This document shows positions 45,109 to 52,537 of a stretch of DNA of 64,000 bases, one piece after another. The stretch comes from Candidatus Woesearchaeota archaeon (GTDB lineage: Archaea; Nanobdellota; Nanobdellia; Woesearchaeales; UBA11576), in contig JABGYH010000001.1 in the NCBI GenBank assembly GCA_018675335.1, positions 1-64,000 on the forward strand. Direction: 5' to 3'. Both the position numbers and the translations under genes were made by a program. The first letter of the stretch is position 1. Every line of letters starts with the position of its first letter. The notes below the pieces were generated by a model. The model made no database searches, had not been told where the DNA came from, and was given only the letters and a program-made list of their open reading frames with translations.

Positions 45109-45222
45109 GGCGGTAGTCGTATAACGGTTAGTATACAGGACTGTGGTAAACAAATAAATAAAAATTTTTGTAAATTTGTTTATAGATATCCTGAGACGCG
45201 AGTTCAATTCTCGCCTACCGCC
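45109..45222 (+). tRNA. tRNA-His(GUG) with intron
   Basis: Acceptor GCGGTAG/CTACCGC is complete, and the His-specific extra G at position -1 (45109) is encoded opposite C73 (45222). Anticodon stem CAGGA/TCCTG encloses CTGTGG-A, anticodon GUG. A 41-nt intron (45147-45187) splits positions 37 and 38; its ends pair (TAAACAAA with TTTGTTTA) as needed for the bulge-helix-bulge cut by the splicing endonuclease. T arm is GCGAG-TTCAATT-CTCGC. CCA is not encoded. The exons would be joined by RtcB, encoded at 36270. Confidence 0.93.
45147..45187 (+). other. Canonical 37/38 intron of tRNA-His
   Basis: 41 nt, almost only A and T, able to fold on itself by an 8-bp helix between its ends. Boundaries are set by restoring the loop CTGTGGA and the 5-bp anticodon stem. 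Confidence 0.85.
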
Positions 45223-45302
45223 CTACTTATTTTCGTTAGATCGAGGCTCACAAGATCTAACTGGAATGCTTTGTATCAAAACTTTGCAAAGTTTTGTTTA
45301 AC

Positions 45303-45325
45303 GATTCAATTCTCGCCTACTGCCC
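45303..45325 (+). pseudogene. tRNA-His 3' fragment
   Basis: ATTCAATTCTCGCCTACTGCCC repeats the T-loop, T-stem 3' arm and acceptor 3' arm of tRNA-His with one substitution in the acceptor, but the 5' T-stem arm is destroyed. With the 5' fragment at 45025 it flanks the intact gene on both sides. Confidence 0.65.
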
Positions 45326-45408
45326 TTTTTTCTCATCATAATTAAAGATCATTCTAGATCAAATTTCATTCTCACCTAAAAAAATAAACTATTTGGAGGA
45401 ATAAAAAA

Positions 45409-45492
45409 ATGAAAACAAACAAACAAACAAAACTAACACCCCTGGAGGCTAAGGCGCAAGAAAGCGCTGGTTGTATTCATCAGACCTTATGA
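45409..45492 (+). CDS. Short ORF leading into the GNAT gene, with hairpin repeat copy 2
   Basis: A strong GGAGGAAT stands before the ATG of a 27-codon frame (MKTNKQTKLTPLEAKAQESA, then GCIHQTL) that ends at a TGA overlapping the acetyltransferase coding sequence in the +1 frame. It may be the true 5' end of the GNAT gene read through a +1 shift (CCC-C at 45440-45443 or TTA-TGA at 45487-45492), a leader peptide, or debris. Which one cannot be decided from sequence. Confidence 0.35.
   Translation: MKTNKQTKLTPLEAKAQESAGCIHQTL
45445..45480 (+). repeat. 36-nt GC-rich hairpin repeat, copy 2
   Basis: Second copy of the 44874-44909 element, 571 bp away, with the same GCGC arms and a changed loop. 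The two copies bracket the tRNA-His gene and its fragments. Confidence 0.6.
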
Positions 45493-45562
45493 AGATTCGG
45501 ATTTAACTGGTTTAATTAGTGTTTACAAGTCAGCATTTGCAGAGCCTCCATGGAACGAGTAC

Positions 45563-46093
45563 ATGAAATGTACAAGTTGTGAAGTAAACTATGGACGTGA
45601 AGAAGCAGAAAAAATCAAAACAAGTAAAAAACCTAATTGCAAAAAATGTGATACTGAATTAGAACTAATTGAATTTTGGACGAGCGAAGATATAATTCAA
45701 GATTTAGAATTTGCATTAGATCAACAAAATCCAGTAGTTTTAGTTGCAGAAGCAGACATAGGAATTGTTGGATTTACTTGGGGATATAAACTGCCTTTAG
45801 AACAATTTGAATTTCTAAAACCTGTTGTTAATGGTCAAACAAATTATATGGATGAAATGGCAGTTAGAAATGATTCGAGAGTTAAAGGAATTGGAACTTT
45901 ATTGGGTTTGAAATACATTCAAGAAATAAGTGAACAAGGCTTAACAGAAGTTGCTCTAAGAACTGATGTTAGAAATGCTGCATCGATGACTTTATTTCAA
46001 AAATTAGGTTTTAAACCAATGCGGCTTGAATCTCAACTTCCGATTTATGACCCTGCCTGCGTAGAACGAATTTATTTAAGACGACCAGTATAA
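45563..46093 (+). CDS. GNAT acetyltransferase with zinc-ribbon insert
   Basis: The GNAT core is clear: VVLVAEADIGIVGFTWGY, MDEMAVRNDSRVKGIGTLL (acetyl-CoA pyrophosphate loop), LRTDVRNAASMTLFQKLGF. A zinc ribbon (C3, C6, C26, C29 from this ATG) interrupts the fold after the first helix. The reading frame continues upstream of the ATG with the expected GNAT start (FIRPYEDSDLTGLISVYKSAF from about 45476), back to a stop at 45434, but has no ATG, GTG or TTG there. So the annotated ATG gives an N-terminally incomplete protein; start loss or frameshifting is likely. The substrate (protein N-terminus, ribosomal protein or small amine) is unknown. Confidence 0.75.
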   Translation: MKCTSCEVNYGREEAEKIKTSKKPNCKKCDTELELIEFWTSEDIIQDLEFALDQQNPVVLVAEADIGIVGFTWGYKLPLEQFEFLKPVVNGQTNYMDEMAVRNDSRVKGIGTLLGLKYIQEISEQGLTEVALRTDVRNAASMTLFQKLGFKPMRLESQLPIYDPACVERIYLRRPV

Positions 46094-46107
46094 GTAAATT
46101 AACTAAA

Positions 46108-47304
46108 TTATTTTTTCTTTTTTATTTTTTTGACGGGTTTGATTTGATTCATTTCAAGTTTACCATGTGTGATTTGTAAAACAGGAAAATGAAGCATAAC
46201 ATATCGCATTGCTTCTTTTAACAAAAGTTTATCTTTATAGGTTTTAAGTTCTAAGAAAAAATAAGGTTTTTTCAAATTTTTAACTTTATCAACACAAACT
46301 AGTAATTCATCACCATAATTTAAAGTTCGTTCAAAATCTATTTCAACAGTTCTTTCATCAGTAACTGATTTCATAAATTTTTGAAGAAATTTATTCTCTA
46401 AATTATGCAATTGTAAAGAAGATTTATTTTTTAATTTATAATATAATTTTTCTTTATATTGTGGAAAAAAATTAAATTGCTCAGGCAAGTTTGATTCTAA
46501 TTGTGATGCTCGAGAATACACTATTTGAATTGTTCTAAAAAAAGTTCCAGATAATTTAGTTCTATTTCTAATTCTTATTTTAGAACTTCTCCCAGAATAT
46601 GAAGATAAAGAATCTGCATAATATTGATCAGAATATTTAAAAGTTTTAGAGTTAGTAAGATTAAATTCTTTTGATATTTTTTTTACAAGTTTTTGAGGAT
46701 TTCTTTTTGAACTTATTAAAAATCTTGATTCATAATAACTTTCTATTCCAAACCCAAATTTTTTTAATTTTTGTTTGAATAACCAATATTTCAATTCTTC
46801 CCAAAAAACATCTAAACCCGCAACTAAAAACACTGCAAAAACAAAACTTGACATCGCAAGTAACCAAGCAGGTGTTGTTGGTAATAATTTTTGACCTACA
46901 AACATGAGTATTACATAGATTGGATCATGAACTAATAAATCATAAATTAAACTTTTTGTACCACCCTTAACTGCCCGCTTAAAATAAAACAATCTACTTT
47001 TTCGTTCATTAACAGGAGTCGTTTTATAAATTTCACAAGCTTCTTTCACATGCCCAACAAAAAAACCAAATTTTTCAACAATTGGACCAATAAGTGATAA
47101 TGCTAAAACATGAGTTCCTTGTGACGCTCCAACAAGCACAAAATTCATACGAATTAGAATTTCAAAAACTATTGTTCCTATCGTATTAAAAACCCAGGCA
47201 AATGCTTCATCGCGACCAAATGTTTTCATAACATTCCAAAATGGACTTCCTGGAAGAATTATGGGCTTATTTACAAATTCTTTACCTAGCTGCTTATTAG
47301 ACAT
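46108..47304 (-). CDS. Membrane protein with CYTH/VTC-like C-terminal domain
   Basis: I chose MSNKQLGKEFVNKP (47304), because a TATA box (GTTTATAAATC) lies about 30 nt upstream, suggesting a leaderless mRNA. The N-terminal ~200 residues have several hydrophobic segments (TIGTIVFEILIRMNFVLVGA, IYVILMFVGQKL, WLLAMSSFVFAVFLVAGLDV). The C-terminal ~200 residues alternate charged strands: SYYESRFLIS, SKIRIRNRTKL, RTVEIDFERTL, FFLELKTYKDKLLLKEAM. These resemble CYTH/VTC polyphosphate-polymerase tunnels. The fusion and the call are inferred; the family is not recognised. Confidence 0.5.
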   Translation of the reverse strand: MSNKQLGKEFVNKPIILPGSPFWNVMKTFGRDEAFAWVFNTIGTIVFEILIRMNFVLVGASQGTHVLALSLIGPIVEKFGFFVGHVKEACEIYKTTPVNERKSRLFYFKRAVKGGTKSLIYDLLVHDPIYVILMFVGQKLLPTTPAWLLAMSSFVFAVFLVAGLDVFWEELKYWLFKQKLKKFGFGIESYYESRFLISSKRNPQKLVKKISKEFNLTNSKTFKYSDQYYADSLSSYSGRSSKIRIRNRTKLSGTFFRTIQIVYSRASQLESNLPEQFNFFPQYKEKLYYKLKNKSSLQLHNLENKFLQKFMKSVTDERTVEIDFERTLNYGDELLVCVDKVKNLKKPYFFLELKTYKDKLLLKEAMRYVMLHFPVLQITHGKLEMNQIKPVKKIKKKK

Positions 47305-47420
47305 ATCAATTAAAAAAAAAGTCTGATTTATAAACATTTCCAACTCAAATGGATACTTATTTGACCTAATCATTAAAAAACACAAAAAATTTTATTAATG
47401 AGTTCCAAATCTTGTGTTTT

Positions 47421-48041
47421 ATGAAATTAATTATTGTTAGACATGGAGAAACTAAAGACAATATTGAAGGAATTACTCAAGGACAATCAGATAGTCAATT
47501 AACACAAAAAGGGATTGACCAAGCAAAAAAAGTAGCAATAAGTTTAAAAGACGAAAAACTTGATTTTGCATATTCTAGTGATCTTTCCAGGACAATGAAT
47601 ACTGCTAAAGAAATTATTCAATTTCATCAAAACTTAGCATTAATTAAAAATTCTGAATTAAGAGAGCAAAACAAAGGAGTTTATGAACGACTACCTCGCT
47701 ATGTCATTAACGAAGCAGTTGAAAGTGTCGGACTCCCATATTATAAATTTAGACCCTTAGATGGAGAATCAGTTTTAGAAGTTAATGATCGCATTAAAAA
47801 ATTCTTAGAAGAACTCAAATCCAAACATGATAAAGAAACAATCTTAGTAGTGGGGCATGGAGTTCCAATTGCATGTATGCTCGTTAATTTATTAAATGAA
47901 AAAATTGTTAATTTTGCAAAATTTCTTCCAATAGAAAATACAGGAATTTTTGTTATCAATATTAATGGAATGGGAATTGGAGACTTAATTAAACAAAATT
48001 GTTCTAAACATTTAATTACAAGTCCAATCTATAATCCCTAA
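47421..48041 (+). CDS. Histidine phosphatase (phosphoglycerate-mutase-like)
   Basis: Catalytic RHGET motif (MKLIIVRHGETKDN) with the phospho-accepting His, GQSDSQLTQKGIDQA, AYSSDLSRTMNTAKEI (second Arg), LREQNKGVYERL (acid), and VVGHGVPIACMLV (second His). The start is the ATG beginning MKLII, in a short message after a TATA-like box. The 206 residues fit cofactor-independent-of-substrate-type GpmB/CobC/broad phosphatases. Whether it acts in glycolysis, cobamide or general phosphate metabolism is open. Confidence 0.88.
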   Translation: MKLIIVRHGETKDNIEGITQGQSDSQLTQKGIDQAKKVAISLKDEKLDFAYSSDLSRTMNTAKEIIQFHQNLALIKNSELREQNKGVYERLPRYVINEAVESVGLPYYKFRPLDGESVLEVNDRIKKFLEELKSKHDKETILVVGHGVPIACMLVNLLNEKIVNFAKFLPIENTGIFVININGMGIGDLIKQNCSKHLITSPIYNP

Positions 48042-48070
48042 AATTATTAACAAGTTTATCTTTAACACAA

Positions 48071-48418
48071 TTATTTAAATCTAGTTTTACATTTATGACA
48101 ATTAGAAACATGAGAGTGATTTACTGAGCCACAAGAATTACATTTAACATATTTTGTTTTATGAGGGTGTAATTGAGAGTGATGACCTGAAGTTTTATGC
48201 AAATGATGCTGATTATTTTTATGTTCTTTTTTTCCAGATTCAGAAATTTTTAATTTAAGGTATTTAATTAAAGCAAGTATGACAAATACAATGCCGCAGA
48301 AAATAAATAAACTCATTTTTTTCACATCAATAAGCGCAGAAAAAACAATAACAATTAGTCCTATTGCTAAATAAATATGCCAAGTTATCGAAACGTGTTT
48401 TTTTCCTTCAATTAACAA
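48071..48418 (-). CDS. Small membrane protein with His-rich linker and zinc ribbon
   Basis: The 115-residue protein has two hydrophobic segments (IYLAIGLIVIVFSALI and MSLFIFCGIVFVILALIKYL), a His/Lys-rich linker (HHLHKTSGHHSQLHPHKT) and a C-terminal ribbon CNSCGSVNHSHVSNCHKC. It probably binds Zn2+ on one side of the membrane. The linker is rich in His, as in metal-sensing tails. Family unknown. Confidence 0.6.
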   Translation of the reverse strand: MLIEGKKHVSITWHIYLAIGLIVIVFSALIDVKKMSLFIFCGIVFVILALIKYLKLKISESGKKEHKNNQHHLHKTSGHHSQLHPHKTKYVKCNSCGSVNHSHVSNCHKCKTRFK

Positions 48419-48610
48419 AAAATCACCTCTTAATCCAATAAATGAATTTTAAGTTTAAATTTTTAATAAATCTTTCGATAAAAATAGTTTAAAATAATAA
48501 AAAAATAACTTCCAATAAATAAACAAAACCAGAAATTAAAAAACTAAAAATAAACAAATAAGAATAAAAAAAATTATTTTAAAACAAAAAATACCCTCCT
48601 TCAATCAAAA

Positions 48611-49900
48611 TTAAAACTTTTTCAAAGGTTCTATTTTTTCTTTTCCAAACATAAATGGCCGCAGAGCTTCAGGAATAGTTATTGTTCCATCTTTGTTCTG
48701 ATAATTTTCAAGTATTGCAACCATTGCTCGAGATGTAGCTACCGCAGTATTGTTTAAAGTATGGAGTAGTCTTTTATCTCCACCTTCCTTACCACACCTA
48801 ATATTTAATCTTCGTGCTTGGTAATCTGTACAATTAGAGTTTGAACATACTTCTCTATATTGTTTTTGTCGTGGCATCCAAGCTTCAACATCATATTTCT
48901 TTGAGGCAACAATTCCAATGTCTCCCGTACAAATATTTACAACTCTGTATGGAATTCCTAGCGCTTGAAATATATCTTCAGAATTTTTTAATAATTCTTC
49001 ATGAAATTTCCAACTATCTTCAGGTTTACAAAAAATAAATTGTTCTACTTTGTTAAACTGATGTGTTCTAAAAAGACCTTTTTCATCTACTCCGCGAGTC
49101 CCAATTTCTCGTCTAAAAGACATAGAATAACCAACATATTTTAAAGGCAAATTTTCTTCATCAATTGTTTCATTCATAAATTGTGCTGCCATTGGATGTT
49201 CTGCAGTTGCAATCATATAGCGATCATCATCCTCAATTTTAAACATCACCGTTTCAAAATCAGCCAGATCAGTTACTCCCTCATACGCTTCTCGTCGCAA
49301 CATTAATGGAGGTTCAACATAAGTATATCCCCTCTTAACTAATAACTCCGTAGCAAGTCTAATTATTGCTTGATTTAACAGCGCAAGATCTCCTTTCAAA
49401 AAATAAAATCCTTTTCCAGCAATTTTTCTACTTCGTTCAAAATCTGCAACACCTAATTCTTCCGCAATTTCTGCATGAGTTTTAAGTTCAAAGTCAAAAG
49501 TTTTTGGAGTGCCCCATTTTTTTACTTCTACATTCTCATTATCATCCGCACCATACGGAACTGTTTCATGAAGTAAATTTGGAATTCGCATTAAAAGAAA
49601 ATCAATTCTTTCTTTCATTTGAACTACTTCTAATTCTGCTACTTCAATTTTTTGAGGAATTAGTTTAGCATCTGCAAGTTTTGCTGTTGCATTTTGACCT
49701 ATTTTTTTAAGCGCAGCAATTTCTTTATTAATTTCATTTTTGTCTTTTTTGAGTTTTTGCAATTCAAATTGTTTTTTTCGCCACTCACCATCTTTTTCAA
49801 AAACTTCTTCAACCATTTTGATAAATTCAGGTTCTTTTCTTCGCTCTAAATTTTTTATAACTTCTTCTTTATTTTCTCTTATTAGTTTGATATTGAACAT
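48611..49900 (-). CDS. serS: Seryl-tRNA synthetase
   Basis: Class II synthetase that charges tRNA-Ser, including the tRNA-Ser(GCU) at 59912. I chose the second ATG (49900, MFNIKLIREN) because GAGGTG sits 6 nt before it. The N-terminal coiled-coil arm (about 30-100), motif 2 (SFRREIGTRGVDEKGLFRTHQF) and motif 3-like TLNNTAVATSRAMVAILENY are visible. It is the common SerRS, not the rare methanogen type. Its end lies 30 bp from serB on the same strand. Confidence 0.96.
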   Translation of the reverse strand: MFNIKLIRENKEEVIKNLERRKEPEFIKMVEEVFEKDGEWRKKQFELQKLKKDKNEINKEIAALKKIGQNATAKLADAKLIPQKIEVAELEVVQMKERIDFLLMRIPNLLHETVPYGADDNENVEVKKWGTPKTFDFELKTHAEIAEELGVADFERSRKIAGKGFYFLKGDLALLNQAIIRLATELLVKRGYTYVEPPLMLRREAYEGVTDLADFETVMFKIEDDDRYMIATAEHPMAAQFMNETIDEENLPLKYVGYSMSFRREIGTRGVDEKGLFRTHQFNKVEQFIFCKPEDSWKFHEELLKNSEDIFQALGIPYRVVNICTGDIGIVASKKYDVEAWMPRQKQYREVCSNSNCTDYQARRLNIRCGKEGGDKRLLHTLNNTAVATSRAMVAILENYQNKDGTITIPEALRPFMFGKEKIEPLKKF

Positions 49901-49929
49901 TTCATGCACCTCGCATAGTATTTAATTAA

Positions 49930-50577
49930 TTATTTTACTTTATTTAAAAATTTTTGCACTATAGGGTCTATAATTGGCAATATATTTCTTAAGTCATTTT
50001 GTATATTTTTATTAGCTGCAGCCACAACAACTGGTTTCCCATTAAATCCTATACCCAAATCTGCTTCTTTTAACATAGGTATGTCATTTGCACCATCTCC
50101 AACTGCAACCGTTATTTTTGCACCCCAATGCAATGCAGCATTTCTTAACAACAAATCTTTATTTCCATTCACATTTAACTTAAATTCTCCAGTCAATACT
50201 CCACCCACTACTTCCAACTTATTTGCCACAAAAAAATCAACGCCCAATTTATCTGCTATAACTTCTGCAACTAGTTCAAATCCTCCAGTTATAATCCCAA
50301 TTTTAAATCCTTTTTTTTTCAAAACATTAATTGTTCTTTGTGCGCCCTGCATTAAAGGAAGTTCATGCGCGATCTCAACTATTTTTTCAACACCTATTCC
50401 TCGTAAAAGATTTAATCTCATTTTAACTGCTTCTTCAAAATCTAATTTACCATTCATTGCAGCATCAGTTATTTCTTTTACTTCTTTGACAACTCCAATC
50501 TCTTTTGCAATAACTTCTAATGTTTCACAGGCAAGCAAAGTCCCATCCATATCAAATATGACAAGAGGGACAACCAC
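49930..50577 (-). CDS. serB: Phosphoserine phosphatase (SerB-like HAD)
   Basis: HAD phosphatase that makes serine from phosphoserine. Motifs: IFDMDGTLLACET (nucleophile D9 and D11), IGIITGGFELVAEVIA (motif II, G-x-T/S-G-G), and VAVGDGANDIPMLKEADLGIGF (motif III/IV), plus the HELPLMQGA cap region. The 215-residue length is typical. It lies directly upstream of serS, 29 bp away on the same strand, so serine supply and tRNA-Ser charging are probably co-expressed. A related, less specific HAD phosphatase cannot be excluded. Confidence 0.88.
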   Translation of the reverse strand: MVVPLVIFDMDGTLLACETLEVIAKEIGVVKEVKEITDAAMNGKLDFEEAVKMRLNLLRGIGVEKIVEIAHELPLMQGAQRTINVLKKKGFKIGIITGGFELVAEVIADKLGVDFFVANKLEVVGGVLTGEFKLNVNGNKDLLLRNAALHWGAKITVAVGDGANDIPMLKEADLGIGFNGKPVVVAAANKNIQNDLRNILPIIDPIVQKFLNKVK

Positions 50578-50990
50578 CTTTTGTATTTTTTTCAGTTTTT
50601 ATATATCCATTTTTTTCATTTATTTTTATTTGTCTTATTTGTTTCATTTTTCATTTCCTCACATATTTTTTAATTTTTTAATAGAATTCTAACTAGCTCT
50701 TTACAATCAAAAACAAAATAAGAACAATCCAAATACAACATAGATTATTCTAACTTCTTAAACATAATTGCATTAAGAACTCTCAGAATTTTAAACAATG
50801 ATCAATCGCTTACTGCGAACTACTCGAACTAGAAACTAGATAAACCAATAGAAATTCAAAATAATTAACATAATTTTCTAAATTCATAAACAACTCATAC
50901 GCACTCATCATATTTAAATCTTTTGTTTTCATTACTCATCAATAGCTAAAAAACATAAAATTTATAACAAACATACCAAAAATTAGAACC
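50578..50990. other. Intergenic region, no gene seen
   Basis: This 413-bp gap between serB (minus) and the methyltransferase gene (plus) is AT-rich. Apart from TATA-like boxes near 50605 (minus) and 50960 (plus) I see no RNA gene, repeat or coding frame. Confidence 0.5.
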
Positions 50991-51767
50991 ATGCAAAATC
51001 CAACTATAGATTCTGGAATTCGAAAAGCATTTGAAACAAGAGCAGAAGATACACTATGGAGAATAGGATTACTACATGCACCAAATAGACCTGAATTACT
51101 AACAGAAGCACAAGCATATGTTTCTCAAGGACTAATTGATGAAACTCATTTAGAAACTGCAATTAAATTACATCACGACAGAAGAGAGCTAGTTTGGGGA
51201 AATAGAGATATTAAACTACATCCAGGACAAGATTTAGGCGCATTTACAGAAGAAACAGTCAGAGAAATGGATGGTTTTGATCAATTTTTTAAATCAACTC
51301 CACACATATGGACTGGCTCTGTTTTAGATATTGGATGTTGCAATACAGAAACAAGAACTAGACTTAGATCAATTTATCCACACACAACATACACAGGACT
51401 TGATTTATTTGAACAAGAAGGAGTTGACATAGTTCATGATGCCAGAAAAAAATTACCATTTCAAGATCAAGAATTTGACGTAATTTCTGTGCACAATATG
51501 ATGCTAATAGGATTATTTAATACAGGATTTTTTCCAAATCTATTCAGCGGAAATATTAATAATTGGACAAAACCGCTCAAAGATACAGGTTATTTTGTTG
51601 CTTCATGCACCATGCAAAATCCAAGCGTACAAAAAAAATGGTATGAAACAATAAAAAGAACATTTAAAATCACTGAAGAATTTAGATATTCGGGAATGCT
51701 TGATTTTAGAGATAGAGAGCACAAAACACCATATGTCAAAATATATGTTATTTGTGAAAAAAAATAA
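50991..51767 (+). CDS. SAM-dependent methyltransferase
   Basis: Class I methyltransferase, 258 aa. The core shows SVLDIGCCNTETRTRL (motif I), YTGLDLFEQEGVDIVHDARKKLPFQ (motif II and post-I), FDVISVHNMMLIG (motif IV). An N-terminal helical extension of about 80 residues (1-90) precedes it. The substrate cannot be inferred. It stands beside a hypothetical gene 70 bp downstream on the same strand. Confidence 0.75.
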   Translation: MQNPTIDSGIRKAFETRAEDTLWRIGLLHAPNRPELLTEAQAYVSQGLIDETHLETAIKLHHDRRELVWGNRDIKLHPGQDLGAFTEETVREMDGFDQFFKSTPHIWTGSVLDIGCCNTETRTRLRSIYPHTTYTGLDLFEQEGVDIVHDARKKLPFQDQEFDVISVHNMMLIGLFNTGFFPNLFSGNINNWTKPLKDTGYFVASCTMQNPSVQKKWYETIKRTFKITEEFRYSGMLDFRDREHKTPYVKIYVICEKK

Positions 51768-51838
51768 TTAATATCCAATCCAAAAAAAAGCTCCAAAATA
51801 AGAAAATTTAATAAACAAAAAACTTTCTTTTTAAAAAT

Positions 51839-52504
51839 ATGAAAAAACCACCTAAAAAGTTCTCTGAAAAAACTCAATTTTTTGCAAAATCTTTTGAGGA
51901 CGATTTTATTCTAAAAACGTTAAAAGAAAAAGAAAAAATTAATTATCAATCAATTCACAATATAATTAAAACAAACACAATAAAACCTAATACTAAAAGT
52001 TTTGGCAGGGAACGTCGATTAGCCTGTTCTTTTTTACACGAAAACTATCTAAAAACATATAGATCACAAGGTTTAATTTTTACTACAAATAAAAAACCAG
52101 ATTTCATTTATCCATTCGATTTAGTTCTTTTATCTGATGCTAAAAAAATAATTGTCCAATACTATCGAATTCAAAATAATCTCCACATTTATTATAACCA
52201 CAATTTAATCCCAGGATTCAAAAAGTTTGTATTCGAAAACATACCCAGTTTATTAAAAAAATTCCCAACTCTTAACATAGTATGGGATCAAGTAAATAAA
52301 TTTAGAACAACAAATAATCACAAAACACTTTCAAAACAAAAACACAAATTAATAGAATATAATGAGGTAATCCATCACACTCCAATCAAAATAACCCCCA
52401 TCGCAATTTTTGGTTATAAAAAAATAGCTAGAGAAATTGCAAAGCAACACTCCCTACCCCATTTTACTTCTGCAAAAAAGTTTTATGAGTCATTAAAAAA
52501 ATAA
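51839..52504 (+). CDS. Hypothetical basic protein
   Basis: The 221-residue, Lys-rich, soluble protein (MKKPPKKFSEKTQFFAKSFE start) contains DLVLLSDAKKIIVQYYRIQNN and KKFPTLNIVWDQVNKF segments that suggest an alpha/beta fold, with a long basic helical N-terminus. The theme KKIIVQYYRI near the middle recalls restriction-endonuclease-like strands, but no catalytic motif is convincing. It follows the methyltransferase. Confidence 0.5.
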   Translation: MKKPPKKFSEKTQFFAKSFEDDFILKTLKEKEKINYQSIHNIIKTNTIKPNTKSFGRERRLACSFLHENYLKTYRSQGLIFTTNKKPDFIYPFDLVLLSDAKKIIVQYYRIQNNLHIYYNHNLIPGFKKFVFENIPSLLKKFPTLNIVWDQVNKFRTTNNHKTLSKQKHKLIEYNEVIHHTPIKITPIAIFGYKKIAREIAKQHSLPHFTSAKKFYESLKK

Positions 52505-52537
52505 AAAAAATAAAAATCAAAAAATAAATTAATTTAA

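Noticed and set aside
44872-45345. Open frame of 157 codons overlapping tRNA-His
   Set aside because: It runs through the tRNA gene, its intron and both fragments; the translation is an artefact of tRNA sequence.
50081-50692. 203-codon frame opposite serB
   Set aside because: Antisense to intact phosphoserine phosphatase; the translation is Ser/Thr/Phe-rich as expected of a shadow frame.
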